Assembly: GCA_040403535.1 (NCBI GenBank)
Contig: JBBAKL010000007.1
Coordinates: 15,228-79,227 of the forward strand
Direction of reading: 5' to 3'
Length of the DNA: 64,000 bases
From: JAHEYG01 sp040403535
Lineage (GTDB): Bacteria; Bacteroidota; Bacteroidia; B-17B0; Aurantibacillaceae
The stretch's first letter is position 1. Every line of letters begins with the position of its first letter. A program made the translations under genes and the position numbers. This document shows positions 17,474-25,868 of this stretch, piece by piece. The notes below the pieces were generated by a model. That model searched no databases and was not told where the DNA came from. It saw only the letters and a program-made list of their open reading frames with translations.

Positions 17474-18040
17474 TTATTCCATTCCGTAACTGTTCAATAA
17501 ACGCTTGTATTCAGGCGACTGACGACGACGTAAAGATTCGTTTTTGGCTAATTCCTGAATTTTTAAAATTCCTTCAATGATTTGCTCAGGACGAGGAGGA
17601 CATCCCGGAACATAAACGTCAACAGGAATAATACGGTCGATACCTTGCAGCACACTGTAAGTGTCAAAAATACCACCACTAGAAGCACAAGCGCCAACTG
17701 ATAATACCCATTTTGGCTCAGCCATTTGTTCGTATACCTGACGTAATGTTGGACCCATTTTTTTTGCAATAGTGCCCATTACCATTAACATATCCGCCTG
17801 ACGTGGAGAGAAACTTAAACGCTCGGAACCAAAACGCGCTAAGTCGTAATTACTGGCCATTGTTGCCATAAACTCAATTCCGCAACAAGATGTTGCAAAT
17901 GGCAAAGGCCACAATGAATTAGCACGCGCTAAACCAATAACATCTTCCAGTTTTGTTGCAAAAAAGCCAGGGCCTTCTAATCCTTCCGGACTCTTCGCCA
18001 TATCAAGCTTTGTTCGTTTTTGTAATTTATTATCGCTCAT
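17474..18040 (-). CDS. nuoB: NADH-quinone oxidoreductase subunit B ([4Fe-4S] N2)
   Basis: This 188-residue subunit holds the terminal cluster N2, which reduces quinone. The ligands are the adjacent pair Cys52-Cys53 (ATSCCGIEFMA), Cys118 (VGACASSGG) and Cys147 (VPGCPPRPE). The MASNYDLARFGSER segment contacts NuoD and NuoH. Length is normal. It lies 54 bases after nuoA. Confidence 0.97.
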   Translation of the reverse strand: MSDNKLQKRTKLDMAKSPEGLEGPGFFATKLEDVIGLARANSLWPLPFATSCCGIEFMATMASNYDLARFGSERLSFSPRQADMLMVMGTIAKKMGPTLRQVYEQMAEPKWVLSVGACASSGGIFDTYSVLQGIDRIIPVDVYVPGCPPRPEQIIEGILKIQELAKNESLRRRQSPEYKRLLNSYGME

Positions 18041-18094
18041 GAATTTTTATTTTAAGACTTAATAGTTTAACAAGTTGAACTCAACTTAGTTTAA

Positions 18095-18469
18095 CTAATC
18101 TTCCCACTTAATTGCGTTTTTAGCAAGCATATAGTAGAATCCTACCAGTAATAGTGCAATAAAAGAAAACACTTCAATTACCCCAACAATACCCAATTCT
18201 CTATAATTTACGGCCCATGGATACATAAAAATCACCTCAACATCAAATAATACGAAGAGAATAGCAACTAGAAAATACTTGATTGAAAAAGGTAAACGTG
18301 CGTTACCCTGACTCTCGATTCCGCACTCAAATGAATCGAGTTTAATTTTTGTTTTACGTTTTGGGCCAAGAGCATGTGATGCAACCATTGCGGTAATCAC
18401 AAATCCTAAAGCGACAATAAACATTAAAACAATTGGTAGGTAATCTGTAGGCGTGTTTGTAGAACCCAT
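18095..18469 (-). CDS. nuoA: NADH-quinone oxidoreductase subunit A
   Basis: This 124-residue subunit has three transmembrane helices. The loop after TM1 carries the conserved FECGIES cysteine region, involved in the active/deactive transition of complex I in other systems, and TM2-TM3 contain FDVEVIFMYPWAVNY. It is the first gene of the nuo operon, starting at the ATG at 18469. Its leader contains a long imperfect inverted repeat (18483-18536). Confidence 0.96.
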   Translation of the reverse strand: MGSTNTPTDYLPIVLMFIVALGFVITAMVASHALGPKRKTKIKLDSFECGIESQGNARLPFSIKYFLVAILFVLFDVEVIFMYPWAVNYRELGIVGVIEVFSFIALLLVGFYYMLAKNAIKWED

Positions 18470-18482
18470 ATTTCGTGCATTT

Positions 18483-18536
18483 ATCAGGTTGTAAGATTAA
18501 CGATTTTTGGCTAAATCATCAAATCTTACAACTGAT
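18483..18536. promoter_or_regulatory. Imperfect inverted repeat ahead of nuoA
   Basis: The arms ATCAGgTTGTAAGATT (18483-18498) and AATCTTACAACTGAT (18522-18536) are complementary over 15 positions with one bulged G, separated by 23 bases. On the minus strand no U run follows, so it is not a typical terminator for the gene upstream. A weak TTG-N20-TAatcTTa promoter-like pattern would place its two elements on the two arms. It could be an operator or an mRNA leader hairpin controlling the nuo operon. Confidence 0.45.
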
Positions 18537-18556
18537 TTTTTAATGCATTAAATACC

Positions 18557-21500
18557 TTATTGTTTTACAAATTTGTAATTAACAGATGTGCTTTCGTTGT
18601 AAAGGCTTAAACTGTAAACGCCTTCCGCTAGATTTTCAACAGAAACACTTGATTTTTCGTTACTTATAGCCTTACAACTTCCTGTTTTTACAACCTTACC
18701 CAATGTATTCGTAATCGTGTATTGAACATCTTTTGCAGAGCTGTTTTTGAAAAGCACATAAAGATTATCTTTTGCCGGGTTAGGAGAAATTTCTACAGAC
18801 GAAAACACAGTATGAATGTCATCTATAGATGTAACGGTTATAAAGATTGCTGACGATGATGATTGACAAGATCCGTTACTTACCCAAACAGTATACCAAC
18901 CATCAACGGTTGCAGTATACGATTGACTAGTTGCGCCAGAAATGGCACTACCATTGAGGTACCATTGATAAGTGGTTGCCGGAGAAGATGTTAGTATGTT
19001 TCCGAACTGTGAAACAACAGGAATAGCCGGTGGCGTTCCAACTGTAACGGTAGAGTTTCCGGTAACCAAACACGCACCGGTAGAAGCAGTGTAATTATAA
19101 ACGGTTGTGCTCATCGGTCCAAAGTACGCTGTATTTCCGGTTTGACCGCCTGTCCAAACAACACTTGATGCGTTGGTGGTTACAGTGACAGCAGCTGATT
19201 GCCCAGCACAAATACTTGTATTACTTGATACTGCGGTTGGTGTGTTTACTACTGAAATGGTAGTGGTGTATGGTGAGCTTGAACTTACAGAATTAGTGGC
19301 CACCAAGGTAATAGTGTATATTCCTGTTGCCGTATAGGTAACGCTTGGATTTTGTAACGTAGAACTTGAAGGTGATCCTCCTGGAAAACTCCAAGCCCAT
19401 GTGGTTGGGTTGTTGGATGAAGCATCCGTTAATGTAAAAGGGACATTTATGCAAGCGCTGTTGTATGCCGAGGTATAAAACGCAAATGGTGGTGCCGAAG
19501 GGTTGCTATATAAGTCACTTTCCCAAGTACCGCGACCATAAGTTGCGGCTCTGATCTTATTGGTTGGATAAAAGATTTCTAATTCATCAATAATTACGTT
19601 TGGTAATCCCGTCATAAACGGAATCCACGAAGACATACTTAATTCGCGGTAATAAACACCTACGTCAGTTCCTACATAAACCGCTCCCGCAGAATTGTTT
19701 TTATAAACAATACAATTTGAAGGAATATTTGGTAACCCCGTTGAGTAATTTGTCCAGCTTGTTCCACCGTTATTTGAATAAAATACTTTGTTACCTGCTG
19801 AATAACCAGATAAAGTTACATATACATTATTTGGATTTAAATTATCTACGGCAATTCCTGTAATCTGGCTGGTACCAACAGGTAATGTTCCGGTAATGCC
19901 ACTCCATGTTAAACCACCATCAGTAGTTTTATGAAGAGAGGAAGATCTTGACGCATAAATTACACTTGTATTTGAAGGAGCAACTTTTATGTGTAGAACC
20001 TCTCCGCTTCCTGACATTGTTCCAAGTTGTGACCAAGAAGTTCCTTTGTTTGTTGATTTAAAAACCTGCTGATAGCCGCAATAAAAATTATTGGCATTTA
20101 CAGGATCCTGTGTGATAGGAGCAATCCAGGCAGCATTTCCGGTTAATCCGCTTTGAATGGCAGACCATGTTCCGCCGCCATTAGTTGATTTTTGGAAGTC
20201 ACCATTTACATATGATGCAATGATAATATTATTATTACTCCAGTCAATAAAACAGTCTGCGCCGTCGCCGCCATAAATTTCGTTCCATGCGCTTCCGTTT
20301 GATAAATTGGTTCCGTTATCCTGATGACCAGTTACAATTCTTCCCGCTGTGCTTGCGGAATTTCCAAGTCTGTATTGTTGTGAAATGTTCATGGTGCCAT
20401 TAATGGTTGCCCATGTACTTCCACCGTTAGTTGTTCTTGAAATTCCTCCGTCTGTTCCTAAATAACAAGTTGTTCCGCTTATATACTGTACATCATGTAA
20501 ATCTGCATGAACGTAAGGCTTTCCTCCGCCACCATACCAGTGTGTATTTAATACCCATGTTGAACCACCGTTAGTTGATTTCCACGAATTAACACCACCA
20601 ACAGTTATTTCGTTAGCATTGGTTGGTGATGCGCCTATAGCAATATCGTACCAGCCTTGTCCTCCGGCGTCTGAACCGTTTGTGCTCCACCCAAAAATAT
20701 TAGGAGTTGTTGACATAGTTGAAAAGGTGCTTGCAGAGTTGGTTGAACGAAACACCCCCCCAAAACTATTATCAGAGGCTTTACTACCCAATACATAAAC
20801 ATAATTTGGATTTGCAGGTGTAACAGCAATAGAGGTGCGGTTTAATGAATTTACAGAACCCAAAGAGACAGATGTATACGATGTTCCGCCATTAATGGAC
20901 TTATATAAATTTCCTCCTCCTCCGGCATATACCACGGTGGTATCTCCCGGTTTATATTCTGCATCTTTAAAATTACCGGCGATTGTCATGTTCCAAGTTG
21001 TGCCTCCGTTTAACGAGCGGTACATTCCTACTGAAGTTGCCGCAATTAGAGTGTTTGGGTTTAATGGATTAATCAATAATCGTCCGATTCTTCTAAGCTG
21101 ACTCGTAGTCCACGCTAATCCTGTTGCGTTCCAGGTTGCTCCTCCATCGGTTGATTTTAAAATACCGGTTGCATAAGTGTCACCGGCGTCAATATCACCG
21201 GTAGCGATATACATAATGTTGGTGTTTACTGGATTAATTGCAATATCAGCAATACCCAACGAAGCTAATTGATCGGTGTTTGTTGTCCAGGTACTTCCGT
21301 TATCGGTAGACTTCCATAAACCACCGGCCGCTGTACCGACATAAATTGTGTTGGTTCCGGCAGGATGAAAGCGTACGCACTGTAATCGTCCTGCATCACC
21401 GTTGGTTGGTGAACCAAAAGGACCTAACGGAATCCAGTTTGCTGTAGTAGCGCTTGGAGCAGCAGTTGCTAAAACTTTTGCTGTTGTATTATTTTTTAAA

Positions 21501-21769
21501 AACTCCTGATATTCTTCGTATGCGTGAGCACGGGATGCCAGAGCCATGTTACCACTTGGGTACACACGAGGCTCAACAAAATGAGACCATCGTTTAAACT
21601 GTTTATAACCTTTTGCGCGCTCGTAAGGACGGTTTTTCCAATATTCTTCAAACTCCTTTTTTATATCGAAGTAGTTGGCATTGGGGTCTTGCATCATCTC
21701 TACCCACTTTTGAGACTTGACAACAGATAGGATTAGGATAAAAGCCAGTGTAAATTTTAACTTATTCAT
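18557..21769 (-). CDS. Secreted beta-propeller/PKD protein with T9SS sorting domain
   Basis: This 1070-residue protein has a signal peptide (about 1-19). Residues about 110-760 contain many repeats of the type SxDGGxTW or STNGGxTW, as in sortilin/VPS10 and BNR propellers. A PKD domain follows (about 770-850, with WAWSFPGGSPSSS), then two Ig-like or PKD-like modules (CAGQSAAVTV; TYQWYLNGSAISGAT). A type A C-terminal sorting domain closes the protein (about 995-1070: VEISPNPAKDNLYV ... GVYSLSLYN ... YKFVKQ). This architecture predicts export by Sec and the type IX system, and attachment to or release from the cell surface. The ligand or substrate is unknown. It is transcribed towards nuoA, with only 87 bases between them. 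Confidence 0.9.
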   Translation of the reverse strand: MNKLKFTLAFILILSVVKSQKWVEMMQDPNANYFDIKKEFEEYWKNRPYERAKGYKQFKRWSHFVEPRVYPSGNMALASRAHAYEEYQEFLKNNTTAKVLATAAPSATTANWIPLGPFGSPTNGDAGRLQCVRFHPAGTNTIYVGTAAGGLWKSTDNGSTWTTNTDQLASLGIADIAINPVNTNIMYIATGDIDAGDTYATGILKSTDGGATWNATGLAWTTSQLRRIGRLLINPLNPNTLIAATSVGMYRSLNGGTTWNMTIAGNFKDAEYKPGDTTVVYAGGGGNLYKSINGGTSYTSVSLGSVNSLNRTSIAVTPANPNYVYVLGSKASDNSFGGVFRSTNSASTFSTMSTTPNIFGWSTNGSDAGGQGWYDIAIGASPTNANEITVGGVNSWKSTNGGSTWVLNTHWYGGGGKPYVHADLHDVQYISGTTCYLGTDGGISRTTNGGSTWATINGTMNISQQYRLGNSASTAGRIVTGHQDNGTNLSNGSAWNEIYGGDGADCFIDWSNNNIIIASYVNGDFQKSTNGGGTWSAIQSGLTGNAAWIAPITQDPVNANNFYCGYQQVFKSTNKGTSWSQLGTMSGSGEVLHIKVAPSNTSVIYASRSSSLHKTTDGGLTWSGITGTLPVGTSQITGIAVDNLNPNNVYVTLSGYSAGNKVFYSNNGGTSWTNYSTGLPNIPSNCIVYKNNSAGAVYVGTDVGVYYRELSMSSWIPFMTGLPNVIIDELEIFYPTNKIRAATYGRGTWESDLYSNPSAPPFAFYTSAYNSACINVPFTLTDASSNNPTTWAWSFPGGSPSSSTLQNPSVTYTATGIYTITLVATNSVSSSSPYTTTISVVNTPTAVSSNTSICAGQSAAVTVTTNASSVVWTGGQTGNTAYFGPMSTTVYNYTASTGACLVTGNSTVTVGTPPAIPVVSQFGNILTSSPATTYQWYLNGSAISGATSQSYTATVDGWYTVWVSNGSCQSSSSAIFITVTSIDDIHTVFSSVEISPNPAKDNLYVLFKNSSAKDVQYTITNTLGKVVKTGSCKAISNEKSSVSVENLAEGVYSLSLYNESTSVNYKFVKQ

Positions 21770-21992
21770 GTGTATGTGTTTAATGGATATATATTATTTA
21801 TCATTCGCGAATTGCGAACCGGGGAAGGATGACACAAATATAATATGCAATTGTCATATTGTTGTCATAAAAACAAGGAATGGAACAAAAAAGTACAATT
21901 CAAAACTAAAATATTTAGAAAGAAAATACTCTGTTTAATTCTCAAGGTGTGGCATTTAACAAAAGCCTGTTTATTAAATTGTTTTTTGGAAG

Positions 21993-22022
21993 TTGAAACC
22001 GACTATTAAATAGATAGCTTTA
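21993..22022 (+). promoter_or_regulatory. Candidate Bacteroidota-type promoter of phoH
   Basis: TTG at 21993-21995 is followed after 19 bases by TAGCTTTA at 22015-22022, one mismatch from the Bacteroidota -7 consensus TAnnTTTG. The ATG of the PhoH gene is 23 bases further on. The rest of the interval 21770-22044 is AT-rich and shows no other feature I can support. Confidence 0.4.
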
Positions 22023-22044
22023 ATAAAACATTAAACCTTTCTTT

Positions 22045-23397
22045 ATGGCAAAAAAATCCGCACCACGAACTTCTGAGTCTAGAAAAATATTTGTCCTTGA
22101 TACATCAGTAATTATTTACGACCACACCGCCATTAAAAATTTTAAGGAACACGACGTGGTTATTCCAATAACAGTTTTGGAAGAGCTGGATAATTTTAAG
22201 AAAGGTAACGATACTAAAAACTTCGCAGCACGCGAGTTTACAAGATATGTCGATTCGCTTAGTGGAAAAAACACACTGCAGGACTGGACACCTATTAATG
22301 GTCCAACACGAGGGAAGTTTAAAATAGAAATGAATACTTCCAGCAAGGTTAATGCCGAGAGGGTTTTTGATGATAAAAAAGCGGATCACCGTATTTTAAA
22401 TACCGCGTTATATACAGCAGAAACCAATCCGGGAAGAAAAGTTATTTTAGTGACGAAGGATATTAACCTTCGCATTAAGGCAAAATCGTTGAGTTTACAA
22501 GCAGAAGATTACGAAACGGGTAAAATTAAAACAGTAGATGAACTCTATACCGGCATGAGTGAAATTCAAAAAGTTCCACAGGATAAAATAGCGAATATCT
22601 ATCAAAAAGGATCTTCACCGGCTAAGGATATTCTTAAAAAGCAGGACGCTTTGCCAAATCATTATTATATATTAAAAAACGGAACTCAATCTGTTTTAGC
22701 GCGCTATAGCGCCGAAGAAAACAATTTGGAGCGTGTAGTGAAAAGTACGGCTTTTGGAGTGATTCCAAAAAATGCCGAACAGTCTTTTGCGCTGGACGCC
22801 ATAATGAATCCGGAAATAAAATTAGTCACAATTCAAGGTGTAGCAGGTACAGGAAAAACATTATTATCGCTAGCGGGCGCGCTTGAACAAAGAAGAAATT
22901 ATCATCAAATTTATTTGGCACGTCCAATTGTTCCGTTAAGTAATAAAGACATCGGTTATTTACCCGGTGACGTCAATTCAAAACTCAATCCGTACATGGA
23001 ACCACTGTGGGATAACTTGAAATACATCCGCAGTTTGTTTAACGAAAAAGACAAAGAGCATAAACAATTAAACGAAATGGTTGAAAGCCAGAAACTGGTG
23101 GTATGTCCCCTGGCGTACATTCGCGGCCGAAGTTTAAGTAATGTTTTTTTTATTGTTGATGAAGCGCAAAATCTTACACCACACGAGGTTAAAACAATAA
23201 TAACGCGCGCCGGCGAAAACACAAAAATTGTATTTACCGGAGATATTTATCAAATTGATACACCTTACCTTGATGCTCAAAGTAACGGATTAAGTTATTT
23301 AATTGAAAAAGTAAAAGGTCAGCCGTTATACGCTCATATAACGTTACAAAAAGGCGAAAGAAGCGAATTGGCTAATTTGGCTAACGATTTACTCTGA
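22045..23397 (+). CDS. PIN-PhoH family ATPase/RNA helicase
   Basis: This 450-residue protein has an N-terminal PIN domain (about 14-150, with Asp19 in FVLDTSVI, the acidic cluster near EELD, Asp114 and Asp139 in VTKDIN). A C-terminal PhoH-type P-loop domain follows, with Walker A GVAGTGKT at 265-272 and Walker B IVDEAQN. The pairing matches the PhoH2 type, described in mycobacteria as an ATP-dependent RNA helicase with ribonuclease activity; the biological role here is inferred. The start fits, with a promoter-like box 23 bases upstream. It is followed by a halogenase-like flavoprotein in the same direction, with 72 bases between them. Confidence 0.93.
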   Translation: MAKKSAPRTSESRKIFVLDTSVIIYDHTAIKNFKEHDVVIPITVLEELDNFKKGNDTKNFAAREFTRYVDSLSGKNTLQDWTPINGPTRGKFKIEMNTSSKVNAERVFDDKKADHRILNTALYTAETNPGRKVILVTKDINLRIKAKSLSLQAEDYETGKIKTVDELYTGMSEIQKVPQDKIANIYQKGSSPAKDILKKQDALPNHYYILKNGTQSVLARYSAEENNLERVVKSTAFGVIPKNAEQSFALDAIMNPEIKLVTIQGVAGTGKTLLSLAGALEQRRNYHQIYLARPIVPLSNKDIGYLPGDVNSKLNPYMEPLWDNLKYIRSLFNEKDKEHKQLNEMVESQKLVVCPLAYIRGRSLSNVFFIVDEAQNLTPHEVKTIITRAGENTKIVFTGDIYQIDTPYLDAQSNGLSYLIEKVKGQPLYAHITLQKGERSELANLANDLL

Positions 23398-23439
23398 TTT
23401 AATTCATTTCACTAACGGTCGTGCGTGTTCTTTTTTATT

Positions 23440-23447
23440 TAATTTTG
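23440..23447 (+). promoter_or_regulatory. Promoter -7-like box ahead of the flavoprotein gene
   Basis: TAATTTTG fits the Bacteroidota -7 consensus TAnnTTTG exactly and lies 22 bases before the ATG at 23470. No TTG is found at the expected upstream distance, so the assignment rests on one element. Confidence 0.3.
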
Positions 23448-23469
23448 TGTTGACAAATAAAACAATTTC

Positions 23470-24717
23470 ATGAGCACACAATCGGTTGATGTTTTAGTGA
23501 TAGGTGCAGGCCCTGCCGGAACTATTGCAGCAAGTATAATTAATCAGGCAGGATACAAAGTAAAAATTGTTGAGAAAGAAAAATTCCCTCGATTTGTTAT
23601 TGGAGAAAGTTTATTACCGCGCTGCATGGAAGCACTCGAGGAGGCGAAGTTTTTAGACGCGGTAAAAGCAAAAGGTTTTCAGGAAAAATTCGGTGCTAAA
23701 TTTGTTCGTGGCGAACACGAGTTGTGTGATTTTAATTTTTCGGATCAATTTACCGAAGGATATAAGTGGACCTGGCAAGTTCCGCGCGGCGAATTCGATT
23801 TAACATTAGCCACAGAAGTACAAAAGCACGGTGTAGAAGTAAATTTTGAAACTACAGTTACGGATATAAAATTTGACGGGTCTAATTCAACCACTACTGC
23901 GGTTAATAAAGATGGAAGTACACAAATCATTAACGCAAAGTTTATTGTTGACGGAAGCGGATATGGTCGCGTTATTCCACGCATGTTTGGTTTAGATCGT
24001 CCTAGTTCTTTACCGGCACGTAAAACCTTGTTTACACATATTAAAGATCCAAACCGGGCTAAATACAGTGAACCCAATCGCATTACTGTTGTGGTTCACG
24101 AGCCCACTACCTGGATCTGGGTTATACCGTTTTCAAACGGAAACACCTCTGTAGGATTTGTAGGTAACCCTTCTTTTTTTGATAAAATAAAAGGGAAATC
24201 ACCTGAAGAATCCTTGCGTTTTTTAATTAATTCGGAGCCTCATTTAAAAGAACGTTTTGGAGAAGCGGAGTTTTTATTTGAGCCACGCACTATTGAAGGT
24301 TGGAGTGTAACCACGGAAAAATTTTACGGTGATGGGTTTGTTCTAACAGGAAATGTTACTGAGTTTTTGGATCCGGTTTTCTCATCAGGCGTTACATTGG
24401 CTTCGGTTTCCAGTCAGAATGCGGCGCATTTGGTGATTAAGAAACTTAAAGGTGATCATGTAGATTGGGAAGAAGAATTTATGAAGCCGTGTATGGTTGG
24501 CGTTGAGGTGTTCAGAAGTTATGTTAATGGTTGGTACGACGGCACGCTTTATGATATTTTCTTTTCTAAAAACACAAACCCCGAATTTAAAAACCAGATT
24601 TGTTCAGTGTTAGCCGGATATGTTTGGGATACTACTAATCCATTTGTGAAAAAACACGACAGAGCTTTAAAAGCACTGCGCGATGTGATTAACATTACAA
24701 AAACAGAAAAAATTTAG
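23470..24717 (+). CDS. Halogenase-like FAD-dependent oxidoreductase
   Basis: This 415-residue flavoprotein has an N-terminal Rossmann motif GAGPAGT (12-18), then GESLLPR (45-51) and a second FAD region at 160-175 (VDGSGYGR). The segment QEKFGAKF (71-78) contains Lys73 at a position comparable to the active-site Lys of flavin-dependent halogenases. WIWVIP at 215-220 matches the halogenase motif WxWxIP. Related geranylgeranyl-reductase-like proteins share the fold, and many uncharacterised Bacteroidota members keep these motifs, so halogenation is a hypothesis. No flavin reductase or biosynthetic cluster is adjacent. Its stop codon overlaps the convergent SLT gene by a few bases. Confidence 0.75.
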   Translation: MSTQSVDVLVIGAGPAGTIAASIINQAGYKVKIVEKEKFPRFVIGESLLPRCMEALEEAKFLDAVKAKGFQEKFGAKFVRGEHELCDFNFSDQFTEGYKWTWQVPRGEFDLTLATEVQKHGVEVNFETTVTDIKFDGSNSTTTAVNKDGSTQIINAKFIVDGSGYGRVIPRMFGLDRPSSLPARKTLFTHIKDPNRAKYSEPNRITVVVHEPTTWIWVIPFSNGNTSVGFVGNPSFFDKIKGKSPEESLRFLINSEPHLKERFGEAEFLFEPRTIEGWSVTTEKFYGDGFVLTGNVTEFLDPVFSSGVTLASVSSQNAAHLVIKKLKGDHVDWEEEFMKPCMVGVEVFRSYVNGWYDGTLYDIFFSKNTNPEFKNQICSVLAGYVWDTTNPFVKKHDRALKALRDVINITKTEKI

Positions 24718-25715
24718 TTAGCTATGCGAGGCAGTTTAGCCCCAATGGGAATGGCAGCCTCAAGATTACTCGTGTGTAAAGGAACACGATCATTCATTTC
24801 CAGCATCGCAGCTAAAACTAATTGCGAATAATTTTGTGATGCCGATTTAAAGCGTGATGTTTCTGTTCGCCACAACGTATAAATCAGAGTCATTCCGCCT
24901 TCTTTTGGCATAAAGCTGAACAATGCTTTTCTTACATTTCCTGCACCGGCATGGTAACTGTGCATAACAAGTAATCTAAACCACAAATCACTTTCATTAT
25001 AACTTATGTGTAAAGAGTCGAGCATTTGACGCGTATAGGGCAAACAAATGTTTTTGATTAATGAAGAAGCGGCATATGCAGATCGGTCAAAGTCAGCACG
25101 CTCATCCATGTATTTATTTACTTTAAGTCCGTACATACGCGCCACATCTTTCATTAATTGAAAAGGACCGTAAGCGCCAACATTTGATTTTTGTAACTTA
25201 TTTGGACTTTCAATAAGTAAAATAGCTTGTGCATACCATGGGTCAACACCGTTAGCAACGAAACCGTTTATTCCGCGGTCAAATTTCTCGAAGGCCTTTT
25301 CAAAATCGTAAAAAAACTGACGGCCATAAGTAACAAGAACTTTATGACTGGAATCTAATCCGTGCGCAACACGAATGCTGTCTCTGAACTTTTGTTTTAT
25401 ATCGCTTTGTAAGAAATACCAGTTTTTACTATATGCCTTACTAATTACTTTACGGCTTTCTCCTAAACTAATCAGAACCGTGTCTTTAGAAAGGTTCATG
25501 ATCTGACGCCAAAATTTCACTTGTGTTAGCGTATCGCAGCGGTGAAGGTAAAGCTGATGATCATACACATAATCGCTACTGTATTGCTCCTTTTTGCATA
25601 CGCCAATTACGCTTTCGCATAAGCCTGTATTTTTTACTTCCGGCTTACGAATACTGTCGTTTTTTGGACCCGACAAAAGGTTAGTAGTAATTAATATAAG
25701 ACTTAATAATTTCAT
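24714..25715 (-). CDS. Lytic transglycosylase (SLT domain) protein
   Basis: From the ATG at 25715 this protein has 333 residues and begins MKLLSLILITTNLLSG, a plausible signal peptide. Its C-terminal half is an SLT (goose-lysozyme-like) fold: the catalytic Glu in AQAILLIESP, then GAYGPFQLMKDVARMYG, and YHAGAGNVRKAL. It would cleave peptidoglycan glycan strands in the periplasm. The first half (about 30-165) is not recognisable. A longer frame from a GTG at 25784 adds 23 hydrophobic residues, but the region is very AT-rich and looks intergenic, so I prefer the ATG. Confidence 0.85.
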   Translation of the reverse strand: MKLLSLILITTNLLSGPKNDSIRKPEVKNTGLCESVIGVCKKEQYSSDYVYDHQLYLHRCDTLTQVKFWRQIMNLSKDTVLISLGESRKVISKAYSKNWYFLQSDIKQKFRDSIRVAHGLDSSHKVLVTYGRQFFYDFEKAFEKFDRGINGFVANGVDPWYAQAILLIESPNKLQKSNVGAYGPFQLMKDVARMYGLKVNKYMDERADFDRSAYAASSLIKNICLPYTRQMLDSLHISYNESDLWFRLLVMHSYHAGAGNVRKALFSFMPKEGGMTLIYTLWRTETSRFKSASQNYSQLVLAAMLEMNDRVPLHTSNLEAAIPIGAKLPRIAN

Positions 25716-25868
25716 GCACTTTACCGAAGCAAAAGTTATGCATAAAAAAAGCGGAATAAAAATTATAATTGTTAAATTTTTCACAACGCAATGCTCATAT
25801 CTGCTAAACGATAAAATATGGATTTGCTAAATCAATTGAAAATATGACCAAGTAGCATAAAACAAAGA

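Noticed and set aside
25716..25784. Longer GTG start for the SLT transglycosylase
   Set aside because: The added 23 residues come from very AT-rich sequence, and the ATG at 25715 alone gives a normal signal peptide.
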